Source of the DNA: CAZOWL01 sp964583605
GTDB lineage: Bacteria > Pseudomonadota > Gammaproteobacteria > Chromatiales > Chromatiaceae
Assembly: GCA_964583605.1 (NCBI GenBank)
Contig: CAZOWL010000033.1
Coordinates: forward strand, 1-40,597
Direction of reading: 5' to 3'
Length of the DNA: 40,597 nucleotides
Shown piece after piece: positions 33,064-40,549 of the stretch. The notes beneath the pieces are model-generated. The model searched no databases and had not been told where the DNA came from. It worked only from the letters and a program-made list of their open reading frames with translations. Made by a program: the position numbers and the translations under genes. Positions within the stretch are counted from its first letter, which is position 1. Each line of letters begins with the position of its first letter.

Positions 33064-34848
33064 TCAGGCCTGCCCATCCACGTGCCGCTGCAGCCACAGC
33101 TCGAGCAGTGCCAGGTGCCAGAGCTTGTTGCCGAGGATCCGCGTGTGGTGGCGATCCGGTGCGGCCAGCAGCTCCTTGACGTAGCCGCGCTGGTAGAGGC
33201 CGCGCTCACGGCAGGCCTGGGAGCCTAGTAGCTCACGCATCCAATCGAGGAAGGCGCCGCGCACATACTTCAGGGCCGGCATCGGGAAGTAGCCCTTCGG
33301 TCGGTCGATGACGGCATCGGGCAACCGCCCGCGCGCCATCGCCTTCAGCGGGTATTTGCCGCCTTCGCGGAGCTTGAGCGCGGGCGGACAGCGCGCCGCG
33401 AGCTCGACCAACGGGTGATCGAGGAAGGGCACTCTAGCCTCTAGGCCCCAGGCCATCGTCATATTATCGACGCGCTTGACTGGGTCATCGACGATCAGGC
33501 TGGTTACGTCGAGACGGAGGACGGCGTCCAGGAATTCCTCGGCGCCCGGCTCGGCCAGGCGCTCGGTGATCCAGGCCGAGCTGTAGTCGTCGCCGGCAAG
33601 CGCAGGGGCGACGAGACGTCGGTACTCGGCGTGGTCGCGGTCGAAATAGTGCTTGCGGAAGCGCTCCGTCCAGGTGCCCTCGGTCTCGGCCCGCATCCGC
33701 GGATACCAGAAATAGCCGCCGAAGACCTCGTCGGCCCCTTGCCCAGACTGGACCACCTTGATCTCCTGCGACACGCGCTCGCCGAGCAGGTAGAAGGCGA
33801 CGGCATCCTGACCGAACATCGGCTCGGCCATGGCGTCGACGGCCTCAGGTAGTCGGCTCAAGACCTGCGCATTCGGGACGAGGAAGCGGTGGTGGCGCGT
33901 GCCATAGCGCTCGACCACCTGATCCGAATACTCGAACTCGCTGCCCGCTTCCTCGGGGGTATCCTCGAAGCCGACCGAGAAGGTGTGCAGGTCCGTCACC
34001 CCTGCCTCGGCGAGGAGCGCCACCAACAGGCTAGAATCGAGCCCCCCGGAGAGCAGCACGCCGACCGGCACATCCGCCGCCGCGTTGTGGCTCTGTACCG
34101 CCGCTAGCAGCGCGTCATGAATGGCGGCGAGCCACTCTTGCTCGCTCGGTGCCGGCTCTGGGCGGGTCGCGTCCAAGGCCCAATAGGCGCCTTCTGTCCG
34201 GCGCCCATCGGGCGTGACGCGGAGCCAGTGACCGGGCGCGAGCTTGCGCACGCCCTGCAGGATGGTCCCTGGTGCCGGCACGACGGCGTGGAGCGTGAAG
34301 AGGTGATGGAGGGCGACCGGGTCGATCGCGGTGTCCACTGTCCCCGCGGCCAGGAGCGCCTGCGTGGAGGATGCGAAGCGAAACCGGTGGCGGTCTTGCG
34401 CCCAGTAGAGGGGCTTGATCCCGAAGCGATCCCGGGCCAGGAACAGCTCGCGGCGCTCGGTATCCCAGAGCGCAAAGGCGAACATGCCGCGCAGGCGGGG
34501 GAGGCAGCCCTCGCCCCAGGCGTGCCAGGCCTTGAGGATGACCTCGCTGTCGCCATCGGAGAAGAAGCGGTAGCCCCGGCCGCTCAGCTCGCGACGGAGC
34601 TCGCGGTAGTTGTAGATCGTCCCGTTGAAGATCAGCGCCAGTCCGAGCTCGGTGTCGATCATCGGCTGATTGGCGCGCACCGAGAGGTCGATGATGGCCA
34701 GCCGTCTGTGGCCCAAGCCCAGCTCACCGTCGCTGTAGCTCCCGCCGTGGTCCGGTCCGCGCCGGGTCATGGCCTCCAGCATTCGAGCGATGGCCGTGAG
34801 ATCCGCGGGCCTCCCGTCGTGGCGCAATTCGCCAGCCAGTCCGCACAT
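33064..34848 (-). CDS. asnB: N-acetylglutaminylglutamine amide synthetase (AsnB type)
   Basis: Class II glutamine amidotransferase of the kind that makes the osmolyte N-acetylglutaminylglutamine amide (NAGGN), rather than plain asparagine synthetase. The 594-residue product has the catalytic Cys2 (MCGLAGE), an N-terminal Ntn glutaminase domain (RRGPDHGG, GHRRLAIIDLS), the ATP pyrophosphatase loop SGGLDSS, and specific blocks such as DDPVKRVDNMTMAWGLEARVPFLDHPLVELA and RPKGYFPMPALKYVRG that I associate with the NAGGN subfamily. The acetyltransferase partner that normally lies adjacent is not in the window; instead a hydantoinase-B gene ends 6 nt upstream, so the two are probably co-transcribed. 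Plain asparagine synthetase remains the alternative. Confidence 0.85.
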   Translation of the reverse strand: MCGLAGELRHDGRPADLTAIARMLEAMTRRGPDHGGSYSDGELGLGHRRLAIIDLSVRANQPMIDTELGLALIFNGTIYNYRELRRELSGRGYRFFSDGDSEVILKAWHAWGEGCLPRLRGMFAFALWDTERRELFLARDRFGIKPLYWAQDRHRFRFASSTQALLAAGTVDTAIDPVALHHLFTLHAVVPAPGTILQGVRKLAPGHWLRVTPDGRRTEGAYWALDATRPEPAPSEQEWLAAIHDALLAAVQSHNAAADVPVGVLLSGGLDSSLLVALLAEAGVTDLHTFSVGFEDTPEEAGSEFEYSDQVVERYGTRHHRFLVPNAQVLSRLPEAVDAMAEPMFGQDAVAFYLLGERVSQEIKVVQSGQGADEVFGGYFWYPRMRAETEGTWTERFRKHYFDRDHAEYRRLVAPALAGDDYSSAWITERLAEPGAEEFLDAVLRLDVTSLIVDDPVKRVDNMTMAWGLEARVPFLDHPLVELAARCPPALKLREGGKYPLKAMARGRLPDAVIDRPKGYFPMPALKYVRGAFLDWMRELLGSQACRERGLYQRGYVKELLAAPDRHHTRILGNKLWHLALLELWLQRHVDGQA

Positions 34849-34854
34849 CAGCGT

Positions 34855-36417
34855 CTATTGCCCTCCGTCGACCCGATCCGGGGCTCCCCAGCCGCCGCCG
34901 CCCGGGGTCTCGATCCGCAGGCGGTCGCCGGCGCCGAGGGCCAGGGTGGTCTTGCCGGGCAGTGCTGCTCCGTTCAATCGATTACGCCCGGCGGCCCCGT
35001 GCTCGCCGCCCGCTGCGCCCCATGGCCGATGGCGGCGGCGCTCGGTCAACAGCGTCGCCTGCGCCGCTGCGAGCAGCTCGATCTCGCGCACCAGCCCATC
35101 GCCGCCACGCCGCACGCCGGCGCCGCCAGAGCCGCCGCGCAGGCGGTACTCACGGATCCGGACCGGGTAGCGGGTCTCCAGGACCTCGATCGGCGTGTTC
35201 AGTGTGTTCGTCATGTGTGTCTGCACCCCGGACCAGCCCCCGCCGCGCGCGCCGGCGCCCATGCCGCCACCGATGGTCTCGTAGTAGTCCCAGGGCGCGT
35301 CGGGCCCGCTGCGGCCCATGGCCAGGTTGTTCATGGTCCCTTGGCTCGCCGCCGGGATGAGCTCTGGCGCCGCCTGCGCCAAGGCCCCGAGCATGAGGTC
35401 GACGACCCGGCTGCTCGTCTCCACATTGCCGGCGGCCACGGCGGCCGGACGATGCGCGTTGAGCACAGACCCGGGTGGCGCAAAGAGGCGGATTGGACGG
35501 AAGGCCCCGGCACACGCGGGCGTCTGCGGCGGCATGAGGCAGCGGAAGGCGTAGAAGACGGCCGCCGCCGTCACGGCCAACGGACAGTTGATGTTGCCCG
35601 GCACCTGATCGGCCGTGCCGGCGAAGTCGACGGTGACTCCGTCCTCATCAACGGCCAGACTGACCTGCAGCCGGATGTCTCGGGTCCCTTGGCCGTCATC
35701 GTCCATCCAGTCGGCAAACGCATAGCGGCCCTGTGGCAGCTCGTTGAAGGCTTGGCGCGCGAGGCGCTCGCCGTAATCGTTCAATTCGTCAAGGCCAGCG
35801 TGGAAGCGGGTTGCCCCCAGCTGGGTGACCAGCGCGGCGACCCGCGCCACGCCGGTTCGGTTGGCGGCGATCTGGGCCAGGAAGTCGCCGCGCGCGTCGC
35901 CTGGGCGGCGCGTCGCAGCCGTCACGCGTCCGAGGAGGTCCTGATCGAGGACACCTGCCCGGACCAGACGGACCGGTGCGATGATGAGCCCCTCCTCATG
36001 CAACGAGCGAGAGACGGGCATCGACCCTGGTGTGTCCGCCCCGATGTCTGCGTGATGCGCGCGATTGACGACGAAGGCCACGCGGTCCTCGCCGCTGAAG
36101 ACCGGGGCGATGACCGTGACATCGGGCAGGTGCGTGCCGCCCAGGAACGGGTCGTTCAGGATGACCATGTCGCCGGGCGCCCAGGTCCGCTGCGCGACCA
36201 GATCGACCATCGCGAAGGCCATGCTGCCGAGGTGCACGGGAATGTGCGCGGCTTGCGCGGCCAGACCACCTTCGGCGTCGAACACCGCGCACGAGAAGTC
36301 CAGTCGATCACGGATGTTCGTCGAAAAGGCGGCATTGCGCAGCACCGCACCCATCTCTTCGCAGACCGCGTCGAGACGGCTGGCGAATAGGCTCAGTTCG
36401 ATCGGATTCATCGCCAT
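34855..36417 (-). CDS. hyuB: hydantoinase B/5-oxoprolinase family protein
   Basis: A 520-residue member of the hydantoinase-B/oxoprolinase family. The N-terminal part reads MNPIELSLFASRLDAVCEEMGAVLRNAAFSTNIRDRLDFSCAVFD, the usual start. Conserved blocks seen are GDMVILNDPFLGGTHLPDVTVI, NRAHHADIG, DFAGTADQVPGNINCP, NVETSSRVVDLMLGAL, and the C-terminal GGGWGAP. Such proteins normally work with an HyuA (ATP-binding) subunit to open hydantoin or oxoproline rings; no hyuA is next to it, although in some cases HyuA is elsewhere. It ends 6 nt before asnB. Either ATG at 36417 or 36411 is possible; no clear ribosome-binding site. Divergent from sodB. Confidence 0.88.
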   Translation of the reverse strand: MAMNPIELSLFASRLDAVCEEMGAVLRNAAFSTNIRDRLDFSCAVFDAEGGLAAQAAHIPVHLGSMAFAMVDLVAQRTWAPGDMVILNDPFLGGTHLPDVTVIAPVFSGEDRVAFVVNRAHHADIGADTPGSMPVSRSLHEEGLIIAPVRLVRAGVLDQDLLGRVTAATRRPGDARGDFLAQIAANRTGVARVAALVTQLGATRFHAGLDELNDYGERLARQAFNELPQGRYAFADWMDDDGQGTRDIRLQVSLAVDEDGVTVDFAGTADQVPGNINCPLAVTAAAVFYAFRCLMPPQTPACAGAFRPIRLFAPPGSVLNAHRPAAVAAGNVETSSRVVDLMLGALAQAAPELIPAASQGTMNNLAMGRSGPDAPWDYYETIGGGMGAGARGGGWSGVQTHMTNTLNTPIEVLETRYPVRIREYRLRGGSGGAGVRRGGDGLVREIELLAAAQATLLTERRRHRPWGAAGGEHGAAGRNRLNGAALPGKTTLALGAGDRLRIETPGGGGWGAPDRVDGGQ

Positions 36418-36527
36418 GAGCTATCGAAAAAAGCCTCTTGGAATGGCGGTACGCCGATTGAGGTCACCGGTCAGGGGGCCCATGTACGGGGAACCGTTCT
36501 GTGTTTTTCGAGAGGAGAGAGACTGCA

Positions 36528-37109
36528 ATGACCCACGAACTGCCACCGCTCCCGTACGCGAAGAACGCCCTAGAGCCGGTCATCTCGCAGGAGACGATCG
36601 ACTACCACTACGGCAAACATCACCAGACATACGTCAACAATCTCAATAACTTGATTCCTGGCACCGAGTTCGAGGACCTGTCGCTCGAAGACATCGTCAT
36701 GAAGGCCTCGGGCGGTATTTTCAATAACGCGGCTCAGGTCTGGAATCATACCTTCTACTGGAACTGTCTGAGCCCGAACGGCGGAGGCGCGCCAGCCGGT
36801 GCCCTGGCTTCCGCGATCGACAAGGCCTTCGGCTCGTTCGACGAATTTAAGAAGCAATTCTCCCAATCGGCCGCCACCAATTTCGGCTCCGGCTGGACCT
36901 GGCTCGTCAAGAACAGCGCCGGCGGTGTTGAGATCCTGAATACCTCGAACGCCGGCACACCGCTCAGTGAGGGCAAGAAGCCGCTCCTGACGATCGACGT
37001 CTGGGAGCACGCCTACTACATCGACTACCGCAATGCCCGCCCGAAGTACCTCGAAGAGATCTGGCAGCGCATCAACTGGGATTTCGTCGCCGCCAATTTC
37101 GAGGGCTGA
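36528..37109 (+). CDS. sodB: superoxide dismutase, Fe type
   Basis: SodB dismutates superoxide in the cytosol. The 193-residue product (E. coli 193) has metal ligands His27, His74, Asp157 and His161, exactly at the E. coli positions. The context ASGGIFNNAAQVWNHTFYW (with Gln70) fits Fe-type enzymes, whose Gln near the metal comes from the N-terminal domain. ATG 36528 follows an AGGAG-containing leader with a wide spacing; an in-frame upstream start at 36501 adds nine unsupported residues. The gene is divergent from hyuB. A hairpin follows the stop. Its neighbourhood downstream holds remnants of other oxidative-stress and DNA-repair genes. Confidence 0.97.
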   Translation: MTHELPPLPYAKNALEPVISQETIDYHYGKHHQTYVNNLNNLIPGTEFEDLSLEDIVMKASGGIFNNAAQVWNHTFYWNCLSPNGGGAPAGALASAIDKAFGSFDEFKKQFSQSAATNFGSGWTWLVKNSAGGVEILNTSNAGTPLSEGKKPLLTIDVWEHAYYIDYRNARPKYLEEIWQRINWDFVAANFEG

Positions 37110-37123
37110 GGCACCGATTGCTT

Positions 37124-37162
37124 CGTCAGGGCGAGCCCGACTCCGTGGGAGCGCCCTGGACG
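37124..37162 (+). terminator. possible terminator hairpin after sodB
   Basis: A stem with arms CGTCAGGGCG and CGCCCTGGACG (one bulged base) and an inner CCC/GGG pair lies 14 nt after the sodB stop. Only a short T-rich stretch (ATTTCTTC) follows, so efficiency as an intrinsic terminator is doubtful. Confidence 0.4.
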
Positions 37163-37924
37163 AACCGATTTCTTCAGCGAGGTTAGGCGCGCAAGTCCTC
37201 AAGGTGTGGGGGGCGACCAACACCCACTCAATATCGATGCTCTATTCCCGCTCCAGGCAATCGTCGAAGCTCAGCAGGGGTGGTGTGCGCACGCTACTCG
37301 TGACCCTGATCGCTTAGCTTCGGCTCTTCCCCTTTCGCTGCCAACCTTCTCGAGCCGCATCAATCGGTGGTGGCCGGAGGGTCGGCCTTCAGGCCGAGAC
37401 TAATCATCAGAGCCGGCCGACAGCATGCTCTTGACGTGGTCACACGTTGCGCTCCGAGGAAGTGGTCCGCCCAGAGACCGGCCCTCCGACCACTTGCTCT
37501 GATCGTCAAAGGCTTCGGCGACCGGCTCTCGCTTCCTCCAGCACATCGCTGCTCAGGTCATGCTCGGCGAGATTGCGCAGGTCATCGTCATCGTCATCCC
37601 ATGTCGCGTCGGTTGCGTAGAGCGGATTCGAGCCACGGACACGCTTGAGCACCTCGAGCATGCCGTCATCACCATCGTCGAAGTCCAGCGTGGCGGCTTC
37701 ACGTATGCCGCAGTTCGCCACCCCGCTGCGCCCCTCGGCGACATGCGTATTAATCGGCGGTGCAGACCGCCATCGACGTGGGTGTGAGGAAGAGAAAACA
37801 CCCCTGCACCTCTTCCTCCCTCCGATCAAGCTATACGCTCGCAGAGTTTTGATGGCGTCGCGACGAGGACCCGTCTCTCCCTGTTTCGCAGCGCGGGAGA
37901 GTGACGGGTCAAGCTAGGCAGCGC
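37163..37924. other. 760 nt without a supported gene, one acidic open frame
   Basis: No known domain was recognised. A minus-strand frame from 37829 to 37506 (107 codons) contains an Asp-rich stretch, with WDDDDDDLRNLAEHDL following ATLDFDDGDDG. It lacks a convincing ribosome-binding site and its first third is Arg/Ser/Pro-rich. It might be the remnant of an acidic protein. Plus-strand frames in the same place show no better case. Confidence 0.3.
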
Positions 37925-38656
37925 TCAATCTGGCGTAATCACCGTGTCGATGACATGAATCACGCCGTTACTCGCCTCGATGTCTGTCTTGACTACCGTC
38001 GCTTCATCAACCTTAACACCGTCGCTGGTGTCGATCGTGATACTGCTTCCCTCGACCGTGACGGCCGTGTCGAGCTGAGCTACGTCGGCGGCCATCACCT
38101 TCCCGGGCACCACGTGGTACGTGAGCACCGCCGTCAATGCTTCTTTGTCTGCCAGCAGTGCGTCCAGATCGGCCTCAGGGATCTTCGCGAATGCCTCATC
38201 GGTGGGCGCAAACACCGTGAAGGGACCCTCGCCCTGCAGGGTCTCAACCAGTCCGGCCGCCTGGAGCGCGGTGACGAGCGTCTCGAAGCTGCCAGCCGCC
38301 ATGGCCACCTCAACAATGTCCCCCGTGGAGCCCGCGTCCTTACCCCCCATCGCGGTCTTGACGAATTCCGGCTTCGATTGAGGCCAGTACAGCACCGGCA
38401 CCATGTAGGGCGACATGCGCGGATGCATGCCCATGCCCCAGGGGCTGTAGCCATGTCGCTGGTAGGCCATTGCCGGATGCCCAGAATGCCGCCGGTAGTA
38501 GCCGTAATGGCCCGGATGACCTGTCGCTCCATGATAGCCATAGGGTGCCTTCATCTGGCTACAGTTCCCGCCAGCGACGGCATCGTCCATCGCCCCGACG
38601 CCGAGTCCAAGACCGAGAAGGGTGGCCGTAGCGAGTGTCGCGTTTGTAAAGGACAT
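37925..38656 (-). CDS. secreted fasciclin-domain protein with His/Tyr-rich linker
   Basis: A 243-residue exported protein. It has a Sec signal (MSFTNATLATATLLGLGLGVGA), then a region of about 65 residues rich in Gly, His, Tyr and Met (GYHGATGHPGHYGYYRRH, then HGYSPWGMGMHPRM), and a C-terminal FAS1 (fasciclin) domain from about residue 105 to the end. FAS1 hallmarks are FTVFAPTDEAFAKIP (first conserved box) and LTYHVVPGKV, with GVIHVIDTVITP at the end. FAS1 domains mediate adhesion, but bacterial single-domain versions are mostly uncharacterised. The His/Met-rich linker could bind metal (inference). GAGG eight bases before the second ATG favours 38656 over 38662. Confidence 0.88.
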   Translation of the reverse strand: MSFTNATLATATLLGLGLGVGAMDDAVAGGNCSQMKAPYGYHGATGHPGHYGYYRRHSGHPAMAYQRHGYSPWGMGMHPRMSPYMVPVLYWPQSKPEFVKTAMGGKDAGSTGDIVEVAMAAGSFETLVTALQAAGLVETLQGEGPFTVFAPTDEAFAKIPEADLDALLADKEALTAVLTYHVVPGKVMAADVAQLDTAVTVEGSSITIDTSDGVKVDEATVVKTDIEASNGVIHVIDTVITPD

Positions 38657-38765
38657 TATCATTGCCTCGATCGTTACGCTTAAGAGCTATTGCGGTATCC
38701 GGGAGCTTTCCCGGCGACGGCTGACAAGGTTTGTTCGCTTGTCAAAACAGCAAGTGGTCTCCGCG

Positions 38766-38915
38766 ATCGAGCATCCTCTCTTTCTCCGCACGATTTTCGC
38801 GGGAGTCTCGCATTTCGCATTCGATGCCCTCAAGCCTCTGTGGGCCGAGCTGGCTGGTCGGAGAGTCGACGAGGTAACGGCCCGCGGCAAGGTAGTCTTC
38901 ACGCGTGTGGCACGC
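38766..38915 (+). pseudogene. nei: endonuclease VIII (Nei) N-terminal remnant
   Basis: In one plus-strand frame about 50 codons read like the N-terminal domain of endonuclease VIII, a glycosylase for oxidised bases: FAFDALKPLWAELAGRR followed by VDEVTARGKVVFTRV, which lines up with FAFPQLKP...VTHVETRGKALLTHF of E. coli Nei. The catalytic Met-Pro-Glu-Gly start is absent, the fragment stops after about residue 60 of the family, and what follows is not Nei-like. No zinc finger or helix-two-turn-helix is present. The gene is therefore non-functional. Identification rests on this one stretch. Confidence 0.6.
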
Positions 38916-38999
38916 GTGTGGCGAGCCAATCGAGCGCGGTCCTGTCGGCGGGCGAGCCTGCTCCTGGTGCCGCCCCTGCCAACCGGACGCAGGACTCTG

Positions 39000-39153
39000 A
39001 TGAGCACTTCCCCAATCCTCGCAATGCGTCCCAGCCGTTGGAGAGCGCGTTCGGACGCTCTACGACCGCCCGTGGTCCGCCTCCGGTCGTCACGTCATCT
39101 ACTGGATGCATCACGCAGTGAGGGGCCACGAGAACGCGGTACTCGATGACGCT
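39000..39153 (+). pseudogene. photolyase N-terminal remnant, frameshifted
   Basis: A possible start ATG at 39000, with AGGA five bases upstream, begins MSTSPILAM and then needs a frameshift near 39040 to enter the frame RVRTLYDRPWSASGRHVIYW. That text, continued by MHHAVRGHENAVLDDA, matches the N-terminus of class II-type DNA photolyases (pattern GR-HV-YWM...R...N..L..A). After residue Ala it switches directly into ferritin-like sequence in the same frame, so a deletion or recombination joint is implied at about 39153. The rest of the photolyase, including the FAD-binding half, is gone. Confidence 0.6.
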
Positions 39154-39447
39154 CGGGTCGAGCTGGGCGCGGTGGGGGCCCCGCCAGGGGCCGTGGGCGT
39201 ACCGCTCGACATGCTCGAACGGACTTTCGTCCATGAGCGCGAGGTGACGTCCGGCATCAACGAGCTCATCGATCTGGCCCAATCGGAACAGGATCACGCG
39301 ACGAATATCCTCCTTCAGTGATTCGTTACTGAGCAGACCGAGGAGGAAGCGACCGTCAAAGAGATTCTCGGGCATCTCCGTCACGTCGGTGACCAGGGCG
39401 GAGGCCTTCTCATGGTCGACAACGAGCCAGCGTCACTCGCTCCAGGG
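39154..39447 (+). pseudogene. ferritin C-terminal remnant with in-frame TGA
   Basis: A plus-strand frame reads RVELGAVGAPPGAVGVPLDM, then ERTFVHEREVTSGINELIDL and SEQDHATNILLQ, then a TGA stop at 39319-39321, then FVTEQTEEEATVKEI and VGDQGGGLLMVDNE. This follows bacterial ferritin (FtnA) from about residue 78 to its end; the stop replaces the Trp of the conserved FLQW-(F/Y)V-EQ motif (TGG to TGA). The first 77 residues or so, holding half the ferroxidase ligands, are missing. The same frame then runs open into the mntA gene. An antisense frame of 161 codons over this region is a shadow. Confidence 0.75.
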
Positions 39448-39627
39448 CTGGTTCCCGCGGCGGGCTCGTCTCACTGCCCCCGGCTAGACACCTGCGACCA
39501 GGTCAGGGCCGGTCGCATGCGGTCCGAACACTGCGTAGGAGGGAGGGCACCTCGTTCATGCCCACGCGTAAGCTCTTTGGAAGCCTGCCGGTTGCGCTGC
39601 TATGCTTGCCGGCCCAGAATTTCAAAG

Positions 39628-39930
39628 ATGCGCCTCACCGACCGACAACGCGCGACGATCCGTGCCACGCTCGCGCGGCACTTTGGCCAAAATACCCGCG
39701 TCCGCGTGTTTGGCTCGCGGGTTGGCGATGCGGCCAGGGGTGGGGACATCGACCTCTATATCGAGCCGGAGATCCAGTCGGCCGATGAGATCGTCGCGGC
39801 GCGCTTGAACGCGCTGGCCGAGCTTCACCGTCTCCTTGGCGAGCAGAAGATCGACCTGGTGATCCATCGCGAAGGCGTGCCTGAGCTGCCGATTCATCGA
39901 ATCGCACGGGAAACGGGCGTACCGCTGTGA
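39628..39930 (+). CDS. mntA: MntA-type antitoxin, minimal nucleotidyltransferase
   Basis: A 100-residue minimal nucleotidyltransferase. The catalytic signature is FGSRVGDAARGGDIDLYIE: Gly29-Ser30 with metal-binding Asp40 and Asp42, and the third acidic residue Asp76 in KIDLVIH. Such proteins act as antitoxins by AMPylating (or otherwise modifying) a HEPN toxin encoded next to them. The ATG at 39628 gives the usual start, shortly before the domain; the long in-frame extension upstream is the ferritin remnant. Its stop overlaps the start of the HEPN gene (GTGA), so production of the two is coupled. It is a type VII toxin-antitoxin unit by this organisation. Confidence 0.9.
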   Translation: MRLTDRQRATIRATLARHFGQNTRVRVFGSRVGDAARGGDIDLYIEPEIQSADEIVAARLNALAELHRLLGEQKIDLVIHREGVPELPIHRIARETGVPL

Positions 39931-40388
39931 GAGACCTCGCCTACACAGGTGCCCGCGACATCTGCGCGACACATGCCGAGCGCTTGCGTTGGGCCATGAT
40001 CGCCCTCGAGCCGCACCGCCCTTTTCCCGCGCAAGGCGTTTCCGAGCTCGGCCCCGTGGATCTGGCGATTTGCGACCGGTTCACCGTGCGCTTTGCCAAG
40101 CTTCAAGACGCCATGGGCACCAAGCTCTTACCTCTGGCGCTGGAGCTCACCCGGGAGCCCGGTGAGCTGTCCGCCTTCATCGACAAGCTCAATCGTCTGG
40201 AGAAGATCGGCGCCATCCGCTCCGCTGCGCAGTGGCTCGAGCTGCGCGAGATGCGCAACCAGTTCGCGCACGATTACCCCAACGATCCGGAGATCCAGGC
40301 GGCCCTCTTGAACAAGGCCTTCGCCCTGGCGGAACAGATGCTTGGTATTCTCGGCGAGATCAATCGCTTTGCCGAGGGCTATCGATAG
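39927..40388 (+). CDS. hepT: HepT-like HEPN toxin
   Basis: A 153-residue all-helical HEPN protein. The RNase motif RX4HXY is present as RNQFAHDY (Arg110, His115, Tyr117), the form typical of HepT toxins that cut RNA and whose tyrosine is modified by the cognate MntA. The start is GTG at 39927, overlapping the mntA stop. The N-terminal half (AERLRWAMIALEPHRPF, DRFTVRFAKLQDAMG) is like the family long annotated as nucleotidyltransferase substrate-binding protein. Toxicity is inferred from motif and pairing; housekeeping variants exist. The antitoxin precedes the toxin here. Confidence 0.9.
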   Translation: MRDLAYTGARDICATHAERLRWAMIALEPHRPFPAQGVSELGPVDLAICDRFTVRFAKLQDAMGTKLLPLALELTREPGELSAFIDKLNRLEKIGAIRSAAQWLELREMRNQFAHDYPNDPEIQAALLNKAFALAEQMLGILGEINRFAEGYR

Positions 40389-40549
40389 ATCAGATTCAAG
40401 GGGAACCGCGGGGGAAACCGGATCGGCTTGGTATGCTCGCGACAAGCTGGATCCTCCCCGTTGAACTGATGTGGTCCACGACGGTGGACACTGGCGACGT
40501 ACACAAGAAATGTTCGAATTTAAGGTGGTCGAGCTCGCCCCGGAGTAAA

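Noticed and set aside
34117..36390. 757-codon plus-strand frame
   Set aside because: It is antisense to asnB and hyuB, both of which have intact family motifs.
37605..37640. tRNA T-arm-like GCTCGAATCC on the minus strand
   Set aside because: The TTC of the T-loop is not present and no acceptor, D or anticodon stems can be built around it.
39319..39321. TGA in the ferritin frame as selenocysteine
   Set aside because: The expected residue is Trp, the first half of the gene is missing, and no SECIS-like hairpin is evident; a nonsense mutation is simpler.
38899..39384. 161-codon minus-strand frame (starts MTEMPENLFDGRFLLG)
   Set aside because: It is antisense to the ferritin remnant, which matches a known family on the plus strand; the minus frame matches nothing I know.
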